DNA from: Buxus sempervirens | Lineage: Eukaryota; Streptophyta; Magnoliopsida; Buxales; Buxaceae | DNA length: 64,000 nt | Assembly (NCBI GenBank): GCA_947561395.2 | Contig: OX387187.1 | Coordinates: 20,069,829 to 20,133,828, forward strand | Reading direction: 5' to 3' | Shown: piece after piece, positions 55,441 to 64,000 of the stretch | Layout of the letters: the number at the start of each line of letters is the position of its first letter | Numbering within the stretch: the first letter of the stretch is position 1 | Notes under the pieces: generated by a model | Told to the model about the DNA's origin: nothing | The model's database searches: none | Seen by the model: the letters and a program-made list of their open reading frames with translations, nothing else | Position numbers and translations under genes: made by a program

Positions 55441-56997
55441 AGGATTGGGGCTAGATTGTTTGACTTTATTAAATCTAACACAAAACAATTCATGGAAAAG
55501 GAAGTACAATGCCAAAATTCAGAACAAGCAATTGTATGAAAAAAAACAAACAAACCCAGAGTCTCGCTAGGTTGGTCATCATCATAATGAGAGGACACGT
55601 CTCGCCTTTTCAAGGCACGCAGAAGTTTATTCCGCAGACGTCGGTCCTCTTTTGCGCGTCTGCGCATGGTATCAAGTTGCTGCTGAAGGGCCTCATTGGC
55701 CTGCTTGTTTTTACGCTCGGAATCCACGTATGCACGGTGGATCCGAGAATGAGATTCCCGCAGTTCGGCCACCCTATCCCTGTATGTGTCAGGGGGCGGA
55801 ACTGGGATATCGTCAGAGGTGACGATATGGAGAGGAGGTGGGCTGTCTAGGCCAGTTTCTCGAGCAATCCATTGTTCGTAATTACGAACGTCGGATGCAG
55901 TGAAAATGTCCTCTTGGAGTATGTGCACGTGTTGCCATTCCTTCACCAATTTTTTCTTCAATTCCCATGTAAGTGGGCCAGTTAATCCTTCCGCCTCATC
56001 CTTGATCGGTATTCCCTGAGACTTCCCAAACTGTCTCAGAATTCGAACCGGATAGTATGGCATGGCATGGGTCAAGCCTATCAAGGCTAGGCAATGTCTT
56101 TTCCTAAAAGCTATGACGGGGGTATATGTCTGGTCAAATGTGCCACCCCTTCTTACATCAGTTTCTCCTTTCAGCTGGAGAAAGTGGTCAAGCCAGTCCT
56201 CTCTGGAGGGTAAGTCTGGTCTAATCTCTCTTCGGGCCATCAATGTGACATTGTCACGGACGTACCCATAACGTGGGCTGATAGGTTCAGCAACCATCAG
56301 GTGATCTTGAAGCCAAATGTGTAGGAGAGGAGCGCATCCCTGAAACCTCCTAGTTCCATTCTTGGTCCTGGTCAAAGCATGGTATAGCTGAGCAAGGATC
56401 AATGGTGCAATTCGGAATTTCACTTGGAGTTGGTCTACAATTTCCATGAGGGCCAAATTAATGGTGTCTCCCCCAGTAGGAAAGAAGAGCTGTGACAGAA
56501 CCACGAGGGTGAAGGTGTCCCACCAAACTCGGGGTCTTTCTTGCTTTTTGTCCCTTATTTTTTCAGCAAGGAAGGTTTTAGAGACCCGTGTGAATGCTTG
56601 GTCACCTCCTAAAGTCTGGAATTCTCCTCTGGGTAGGCCAAAAAAAGTACAAGCTTCATTCTTGTAGCTATCTTTGAGACTTGGCCTGGCTGGTTCTCCA
56701 TGGTCACGAAATCGGAGGAATAACTCAAATTCCTCAATTGTAGGGGTCAACTCATTAGTCCTAAGCCTAAAGAGGGAAAATTAGGGATCCCAGAAAAGGT
56801 AGGGCTGCCTGAATCATGTCCCAATTAATGGGCACATTTAACAGGGACAGAGTTTGTCCCATGTGGTATTTCTGTTCCCATTGAATTTGCTCATCTCCTT
56901 GCAATTGCCCTGTCCAGGAACGGATCCAAGGTATATCCAAGGCACACTTCTCTATCCTAGGGAAGCGAACTCTCTCAGTCGAGGATGAAGATGCCAT
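55413..56997 (-). pseudogene. Ogre-type ORF1, DUF7745 / plant-mobile-domain-like, frameshifted
   Basis: ATG at 56997 (MASSSSTERVRFPRIEK); the frame ends at a TAG (56767). A different frame continues with TNELTPTIEEFELFLRF and WWDTFTLVVLSQLFFPTGG, RFQGCAPLLHIWLQDHL and LALIGLTHAMPYYP, to a predicted coiled coil (about 55640-55760, RIHRAYVDSERKNKQANEAL). PTIEEF near the N-terminus and the downstream order match the plant DUF7745 family related to plant mobile domains, from memory. Function is unknown. A single shift lies near 56755-56775. The last 40 or so codons run into tandem repeats and may not be original. Confidence 0.7.
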
Positions 56998-57049
56998 GCC
57001 GACTATCCGATTGAAATTCCAAGTCAATTTAGGGGTTTCCACCAAAAAA

Positions 57050-58318
57050 CTCTAAATTAGTCTAAGGCATGCAGCAAGAGATGCAAAAATTAAATTAATG
57101 CCTAAGCAGTTATTGCAATCATCAATCACAGGAATTAAATCCAAGCACTCAAGTTATGGGGTCTTAAGGGTTATGTCCTTTAAATGTTTGGAAAACGCAT
57201 TCAGGTCTTAGCCGGCCTTTTCTTTCATCTGTTCTTTCATCTGCTCTTTCATCTGTTCTTTCATCTGCCCCTAGTGTCGGACTGAAAACAATATTTACAA
57301 CTTGCCTTCGAGGGCGAAATTTACAAAAATAAATTTGGAAAGAGAATCACCTTTAGGGTTGTTGAGAACCCAAAAGGAGGGTACAAATTTGCCATTCGGC
57401 AGGTGGGCTGAAATCTTATCTCTAGGGTTTTTCTGCCTTTGTTCTGACCCATTTTTGTCTGATCTGGCCGGCTTTCGACTGAACCAGGACCGACTTGGAT
57501 GCGCGGATTAAATCGAGTTAATTTCCTTAAATTAGGGTTAAGACCGACAAAGACGGGGGTTAATGCCCCAGATTGATTTTATCCCTATTTGTTCATTCAT
57601 GTTCATGCTCACATCAGGGTTTATCAGCAGTAATAGGTGGGGAAGGATACCCAGCCCAAGGCGCCTGCCTTCAAGGGTCTGAGCCAAGTACTAGACCCTT
57701 CGCGTACCATGACAAGAAACCAATGGCGCTTGAAGGATCTAGAAACCTGGGGAGATGGGTTTACCCTGCTTTCCCCGGCAAGCCACGGGAGCGTAGAGCT
57801 AATACCATCCCAAAAGTAAGTTTCTCGATTGAAGAAGGGTGGCTGCTAGAGAGATCTAGGTTTTGGTTAAGAAGAGCATTCACATGGTACAGACAGGATT
57901 CGGTTCGGATCATCCATGCAGACTCCCTCGTGCATGTCACCCCACGCAGTTAAAAAATTCATTCACGGTGTAGTGATGTGCTTGTATGTGCAGTGGGGTC
58001 AAGTGCTGTGTCTGTTCGGGTGATTCTCGGATAGTAGGCTGATTAAGGGTTCCTTAATGTCACTTTTATAGTGAGAATACAGAACAGTATGTAATACAAT
58101 GTTTTGGTGGATCCCCAGGTAAGTGGAGGGTCACAGGGAACCGCTTAAATTCCACTTTCCTTAGGCAATTATCTCGTCCTTGTGACAGGATCCCCCAATA
58201 CCATGTGATTGCATAAGTTCCATAAACCACTAAGGTTGGACAAGAAGTACTTCTTAAATCTGCTTATATCCACCTAAGTTGACTCATTTGATAACCAGGG
58301 TCCGACTGGGTTGAGGGG
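57050..58318 (-). other. 5' leader of Ogre-type element
   Basis: Between PBS and ORF1. Apart from the 12 bp repeat (57215-57266) no coding motif was found. Confidence 0.6.
57208..57264 (-). CDS. repeat-coded upstream ORF (MKEQ repeats)
   Basis: 18 codons from ATG 57264 to TAA: three MKEQ units, then MKEKAG, from a 12 bp tandem repeat in the leader ahead of ORF1. Other ATGs occur in the leader, so translation is uncertain. Confidence 0.35.
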   Translation of the reverse strand: MKEQMKEQMKEQMKEKAG

Positions 58319-58336
58319 TCCCCAGCGGAGTCGCCA
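58319..58336 (-). other. primer binding site (TGGCGACTCCGCTGGGGA)
   Basis: Lies 3 bp inside the 5' LTR. Ogre-type elements are reported to use an arginine tRNA; the match to a host tRNA-Arg 3' end needs checking. Confidence 0.7.
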
Positions 58337-59920
58337 AGCTGTGCGCACCTAAAACCTGGATCCTAGATCGCACACCGGGCGCACTTTCTGTGCGTGCCAC
58401 GGGACATTCGGAGTCGCCACTGCCTGAGAGTGCAGGCAGACACGGTTTTGCCCTAATCGGGTCTAAGTCTGGTCTAAGGCTTTTCTAGAGTTCTAGATAA
58501 GTCCTTGGTTACGTTTCGGGGAAGTCCTAAAGACACCCCGGTCCGCCCCATCGGTCTGACGGGTCCCTTGGGTCTCCCTGGTTTTTTGAGTCAATTTCAC
58601 CCTTTTCCTAGACCAGCATGTTGCCTTGTTAGGTCTGGCGGGGCCCTCTGGAGGTGTGGGTCCCCTTTAGCTTGATTTTATATTTTTATTTATCTAAGTG
58701 AAGTGGGTCAGACCCGGGTCCCGTTGAAAGACCCGTGGGTTGTCATGGTTGGGCCTTGGGCCCAATTGGGTTATTGGGTAACCCATTTGGTTATTTTATT
58801 AAGTTTTATGTATTTACAATTTTAGTTTGGGCTTGGTGGGCTTAGAATGGGCCCATTAGCCTGAGTCAAATGGCCTTGGGCCCATTTTATTGAGAACGGG
58901 CCGGGTTTGGGCCGGTCTGAGATGGGCCCCACAAGTGGGCCCAGGGTGGTCTTGGTGGGCCCATCTAGGCCCATAGTCTTTTATTGGGCTCAAAATAGCC
59001 CAAATTGTCTAAAAGGCCAGTTCAAGCCGGTTTGGGTCGAATCAGGTTCAACCGGATCAAATACATCAGTTTTTAAGTCATTTTTCTGATCTGACCGCAC
59101 TTATTGTGCGGTTTGGTCAGAACCGTTCTGTGTGTGCGGTTGCTGCTCAGTTTCACTTGTTTACACCGATTTTGATCTGGATCAGTTTGGTGACTTTTCT
59201 GGGGCTTCTGGCAACATCCACCGGGCTTCTGCTTTCCTTCCAGGTTTTACATTTTCTTCATTTGGCTTATAAAGCCATTTCTTCTTTTTTCACTTTCTTT
59301 GGAGTCATGGGCTTCCTTCTTCTTTTTGTTTGCTCAAACAACCACAGCCATCATTCTAGAGGGAAATGGGGAGATTACAGGGAATATCAGGTATTGAAAG
59401 AAGTTCAAAAATTGTAACCAAATTAGGTTGAGTATCATTCTTTTGATCACCTTGGTTATTTTCTCCTCTTTTTTGTAGGAATGATCATTTTGGATCAAGT
59501 GCTCATCACATACAGCAGCCAAAATATGTTAGAAATGACATAATGAAAATAATAAAAGAAAAGTAAGTGAAGAAGAAAGAAAAGGTGATTAAAAATTCAC
59601 TTAATTTAGTAAGAATACTTACAATGCAATGTCTAATTGATTTTGATGATTACTTCAAGTCCGAGCGAATTGGGCAGCGCTTCCGCGTCTCCTTGAGTTT
59701 CCATATTGGGTTTTGAAAGGGGTTTGGTGGGGTTCCTTTATTAGCTAGGTGAGAAGAAGGGGTTTAGGCATGGTTTTGGCAAGGTAAGGGGTATTTTGGG
59801 GATTTATATGTCAAGTTTTGAGGGAGACAGGGTGTGGGCAGGATTTCGGACAGGTAGAAGACAGAGGGAGAGAGTGGGGACCAAAGGGGGCCAGCTTGCT
59901 TCAAATGGGGGGGTGGCCCT

Positions 59921-59930
59921 CTATTTATAG
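59921..59930 (-). promoter_or_regulatory. TATA box of the Ogre-type 5' LTR
   Basis: CTATAAATAG on the minus strand. The five palindromic units lie 15 to 240 bp upstream. Confidence 0.65.
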
Positions 59931-59945
59931 GCAAAAAAGTGTCGG

Positions 59946-60169
59946 AACCGTACTTGAAGTGTGGTTTGGTCACAACCGTACTTGAAGTGCGGTTGTGACA
60001 AAAATGCACTAAAAAATCAAAAACCGGACTTTAAGTGCGGTTGGCATTCAACACGTGCAAATCTGCGCGAATCTGCCAGCTGTCGCCGTACAGGACACGC
60101 GTCCACCTTCTAGAAGATCGAACCGTATCTGAAGTGCGGTTCGGACCAAACCGTACTTCAAGTGCGGTT
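59946..60169 (-). promoter_or_regulatory. array of five near-palindromic 21 bp units in U3
   Basis: Units at 59946, 59974, 60022, 60121 and 60149 with the pattern AACCGTACTT, one centre base, AAGTGCGGTT. The same array is at 43448-43671. Position just upstream of the TATA box suggests protein-binding sites; that is inference. Confidence 0.75.
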
Positions 60170-60730
60170 TCGCACGTTTTTTAAATGCCGGATTTCAAAC
60201 AGTTTATGAAATTTGATTTTTAATAAAGATTTTATTATTATTTTATTATAAAATCCGAGATTCTTTATAATTATATTATTAAAATATTCAAAATATCTAA
60301 AATTATATTATTAAAACATTAGTATATGATTATTTTATTTATTTGTTCATTTATTTTGCTTTATTCTGCTGTTTTTGCCGCACGGGCTGTTTTCTTGAAA
60401 TTTCAACTGCTCATAATTTCTTCGTTTGGTGTCCGATTTGAGCAAACTTAATGTCGTTGGAATCAGCTCGGAATCAGCTATCTATTGAGATCAATTTTGG
60501 CAGTTGGATTGGGGCCGATTTCTGGAAGTTTGACCGGGCCATATTTTTCTCACCTGGACTCCGATTCCAGCAAACTCAGTTGCGTTAGAACCGTGTTGAA
60601 ATGCTCTTTTCAATGATATAAAGTTTGATGGCCAAATTTCCTTAATTGGAAAAGTCAATTTTTTGATCCCCTTAGGGTTTTGATTTTTCATTTTCCTTCA
60701 TTTTAGGGGTGCAAAAATCATGTGCTAACA

Positions 60731-60960
60731 CCCGGGTTAATGCAAAACCGGCATCCAACCCGAATCCAAGCGCTATTGGACCCAAAATAATATCAACAAG
60801 AATACTAGACTATAATTTATAATAACTTAAATGTGAATATCAGAGTGTGGAATAATAAAATGTGCGGAAGTGTAATGTCTATCATCACCATAAATATTAT
60901 AAAGGATAAATAACCATGAAAGTTAATCGATCATGTTTGGTATAATCAAGGTTTTTAAAC
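60731..60960 (-). mobile_element. older LTR split by the Ogre-type insertion (right piece)
   Basis: After the duplicated CCCGG, the sequence continues the LTR end begun at 41823. TATCAGAGTGTGGAATAATAAAA resembles TATCAGAGTGCGGAAATAAAAA at 36542 in the minus LTR (short shared words TATCAGAGTG and GGAA). The right end is approximate. Confidence 0.55.
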
Positions 60961-60982
60961 TCTCACTCTCTCTCAATACATC

Positions 60983-63900
60983 TGTAAAACCCTGAATTTT
61001 TTTTAGAAATTTAATTAAGGACAAATAGGGGATTAAAGGATTAAATGAGGTTACTTAAATCCAATTTTAATGAAAAGGCTTAATTGGGTGGGTTTTGCTT
61101 TAAGTAATTAAGTTAAATTGATTTGAATTCGGTTTTGTTAGGTTGGTTCATTCAAGTGAAATGGTTTAAGTGTTAAAATTCGATTAGTAGGTTGAGGTGT
61201 AATGGGTTTAAATTGAATTACTTTATTGGAGAAAAAAAATTATTTATTTAGTTGGATTTGATTTATTTGATTTAAAGGTTTAATGGGTTAATATTTGATT
61301 TAAAGGTTTAATGGGTTAATCAATTAAATTGTTTGGGTTTGGTTGCTTGGGTGGTTCATTTCAAATTATTAAGTGGGGTTAGTGGGTTAGTTGGGTTAAG
61401 TGGGTTTAATTTAAGTGGGTTGGTTTAGGTGTACATTTGATTTAATTAGTGTAATAGGTTTAATTGGATCGGTTTGGTTGGTTTGGTTTATCCGGGTTAT
61501 ATATATATATGAAACCCTCCTTGAGGAAAGAACCCGAAGGGTTCTATTTTCATTCCGTTGAAGGAAGAGGAAGAGGGGCGAAGGGAGAAGAGAAGAGAAA
61601 GGGGAAGAGGTAAGTAGCATAAATTTATTTCGTTTTACATGATTTAAATTGAATTTAGTTTCAGTCTCGAGTTAGTGGTCAGTCGAACCTGTTTCTGCAG
61701 AATTTTTCTGGTGCCTAGCCTTGAGCTATAGTAAGAATTGATTAAATTAAATTCACAAGGATGCTACTATTTAATTAAATGAATTTTGATCTGCTGGTGA
61801 TGAAATGATGAAGAGAATGGATCAGATTATATACATATACAGTGGTCTTTGAATTGTCTTGCTGATTCTTGATTTAGGTGAATGCGTGAGTGGCCAATTA
61901 TGTGCAAATTGTTTTGGTTGTGTAATTAAATCCAACTATGATAAATGTATTGAACCAGATTTCTGTTGGTAATGGCATGGACATCAAGTTGTAAGTTGCA
62001 TAAAAATTTAAAAGGGTTTAGATGTTCCCAATTGAAATGTTGTACTAAATTAGCATAACAAATTGGTTTTCCCTGTTTCTGGTTAGTCATGGACGCCTAG
62101 CATGAGTAGTTTCTAAATTTGGTGCCAACAAGAATTTAAGGTAAGGTTGCTGTTTTATTAGGTGAATTGAATTGTATATGGAATGTAGAACAGGAGAATG
62201 AATGGATTAGATCCATTGGGGATTAAATTCTTATTGATATTGCAGAATTTTTAAATGAATGGCTACGAGGGGCTGCTGTTTGTGTTATGGTCTGAATGAC
62301 TAATTTAACCCAAAGTGAGTCAAATACATGAAGTGAAGACTTAGGAAAATTCTGCAAGTAGTTGTGAGTGAAGCTTTAGATTAGTTTAAAGAACTTTTGA
62401 TTGTTGCATTGAATAGTATTGAAATATGTTGCTGGTGCCCAGGTTTGCTGAGCATGGCCGAGTGGTGCTCAGCCCATTTCCAATAATTTAGATGTTGTTA
62501 TTCAACTTATTTCCAGTTCATATATATATTGTTGTTAAATGTTACTTTGGGGATTTCTTAGGAATTGTATTAAATGGTTAATGCTGGACTTTTAATGGAA
62601 TGGGATACTCTAGAAGTGGGAATACTTTAGAGGCTGTATACAGTTATGAGTTGCCTTTGCGAATACTTAAGATGCTGTTATACTATCATGAGTTATTGCT
62701 TGTGGGAATACTTTAGGTGCTGTTATACAGTTATGAACCTAAACAGGGAAAAATGTCAAAGTTAAGAGGAAAAATTTGGTTCATGGCTTTGGGGCTGTAA
62801 GGGTTTAGAAGCTTGGCGCCTACCTATGTAGAGGTCAGTGCCAGCCTCCATTCTAAATCAGGCTGCAACTTTTAGCATGTATTAGTTGTATAGGTTAAAT
62901 TCTATACTAGTAACTATGTTATAATTAGACACTAGTACTTCAGTTAAAGGAATTTTAGTATGGTTGCTGATTAATAGAGTAATGGGCAATTGCTGCTGGT
63001 GCCTACCTTCTTAGAGGTCAGCAGCAACTCCATCACTACTGTTGGTATCGAGTATTATATTTCAGTTAGGGGTTTGCTCATGACTAAATTAGAAGTTGTA
63101 TCTATGAGTGAATATGCTAAATTGGCAGCACAGTTGAAGTCCTAAGTTTGAAGTCTGAACCTGTGTGTGGAAACCAAGTACTGTTGTGGTTGGGGACAGC
63201 ACTTGTTTTGTACTTTATGAAATGTTTTTAACTTCTAATTGTGGGAAATTAATTAGGGAATTAATCATTGGTATTAAGGAACTATTGGGAAGCAATAAAG
63301 GCTGAATCTGGGAAAAACTTTTCAAGTATTAGGATGTGAAAAATCAGCAAACAGTTTAGTGGAAGTTTTGAGTAAAATTTAGGTGTTGAATACTTCTCCA
63401 GCTCATGCACCTTGTGCATGGCTCACTAAATTTGAGAGAGTAAGTAATGAGCTAGTTATAAATGAATAAATGGGTTTTGGATGAACCTTAGGATGCTGAA
63501 AAAAATAAGTAAACAAGGAATGTAAACCTAAATGGAAGGGTTAAAGATAGGCATTGAGAACTTGAGTAAAGAAAGTTAGTTGGAGTATAAAATACATGTA
63601 GGAGCTAGGTAGTGGAAGGGATTGTTCTTTGCTAGTTGTAATTCCTTGTCCACGCACGCGTGTTCCACTGTGTACTCAGTGAGGCCTGATCGTGTATTCG
63701 GCTAGCTGCGGCTATTCACTCATTTTACCGTGTACTCGGACCATGTTTGGGTAGTTCTTGCCAACCCATCACTGTACTGGGTGGGTTCTCCCGCAATAAG
63801 ACGATGATCGTGTACTCGGCTTCGTACCTAAGCCGGGAAGTGGCATAGTGGACATTGTGATTACCCTGGTTAAAGACAGTCTTACTTCATGAGTCCTGCT

Positions 63901-64000
63901 ATGATTTGTTGATTTATTCTGGTTACTTTGTGTTTATTGATATATTATCGTGAAATTATTCTGTTTAATCGCTTTATTGTCGATTGATGCATATTTTAAT
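60983..64000 (+). mobile_element. gypsy-type LTR, runs off the right edge
   Basis: Starts TGTAAAACCCTGAATTTT. TATA-type words are near 61498, with a GA-rich leader to GAGGTAAGTAGC (61605-61616). It carries GGTGCCTA..GAGGTCAG phrases (62812-62845, 62998-63025) and an array of GTGTACTCGGC phrases (63660-63835). The layout parallels the LTRs at 5360 and 33792. The end lies outside the window. Confidence 0.5.
63655..63840 (+). repeat. phrase repeat (CGTGTACTCGGC type) in LTR
   Basis: Four to five degenerate copies of CGTGTACTCGG in a GC-rich stretch, at the place where the other LTRs also carry private repeats. Confidence 0.65.

Larger units (their letters stand above)
41842..60730 (-). mobile_element. 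Tat/Ogre-type Ty3-gypsy LTR retrotransposon, 18.9 kb
   Basis: Complete termini: LTRs 41842-44262 and 58340-60730 (TG...CA), a 5 bp duplication CCCGG (41837-41841, 60731-60735), PBS and PPT. The minus-strand order is ORF1, repeat blocks, gag, protease, spacer, RT, RNase H, archaeal-type second RNase H, integrase, long 3' UTR. Dual RNase H, an extra ORF before gag and the large size define the Tat/Ogre group. I count roughly 20-25 substitutions and two deletions (about 10 and 20 bp) between LTRs of about 2.4 kb, so the insertion is recent. Coding parts have several stops and shifts, so it cannot be autonomous as read. Confidence 0.92.
58340..60730 (-). repeat. 5' LTR of Ogre-type element
   Basis: About 99 percent identical to the left LTR apart from two small deletions (near 60235 and 60519). 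TATA at 59921-59930 and palindromic units at 59946-60169. Transcription should start near 59890 and run leftward. Confidence 0.93.

Overview
The window is angiosperm nuclear DNA, most likely from a dicot with long, transposon-filled introns. The evidence is spliced exons with plant-type splice sites, L1-type LINEs with plant-type C-termini, hAT and MULE-like non-autonomous elements, a Cassandra-type LTR carrying 5S rRNA sequence, and a Tat/Ogre-type Ty3-gypsy element. I cannot name the species.

One host gene can be firmly recognised: an EDR2-like gene (PH domain, then START domain) on the minus strand. It starts with the ATG at 32027 and runs off the left edge of the window. Nine coding exons are visible: 32027-31890, 31652-31578, 25880-25827, 13305-13240, 12935-12832, 1790-1723, 1634-1521, 1315-1275 and 1139-1039. 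Their phases join into one open frame of about 254 codons. The boundary after exon 7 reads GA instead of GT. The introns hold most of the transposons left of 32 kb. Three introns of about 5.7, 12.5 and 11 kb contain four L1-type LINE copies, an RTE-type LINE fragment, three small hAT elements, a long-TIR element, gypsy and Cassandra LTR sequence, and a broken GRAS (SCL8-like) gene piece. Upstream of EDR2 (32.87-33.3 kb) are ACGT-core promoter motifs and a 150 bp MITE with a 9 bp target duplication.

From 33.8 kb to the right edge, almost everything is nested LTR retrotransposon DNA. There are LTR-like segments at 33.79 kb, at 36.44-38.80 kb (minus) and at 60.98 kb to the window end, and a gypsy gag fragment at 39-40.6 kb. 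The main element is an 18.9 kb Tat/Ogre-type element (41842-60730, minus strand). It has LTRs of about 2.4 kb that differ by roughly 1 percent, a perfect 5 bp target duplication, a PBS and a PPT. Its order is ORF1 (DUF7745/plant-mobile-domain-like), tandem repeats, gag, protease, G-patch-like spacer, RT, RNase H, a second archaeal-type RNase H and integrase. The coding part is broken by in-frame stops and small indels. It sits inside an older LTR.

The least explained signal is a recurring design across unrelated elements: arrays of short near-palindromic words. In the Ogre-type element, two repeat blocks between ORF1 and gag carry small hairpins whose two arms change together, and the LTR has five palindromic units directly upstream of its TATA box. 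The three hAT elements share terminal sequence, CA...TG ends and 8 bp duplications, yet each fills its ends with a different short word.
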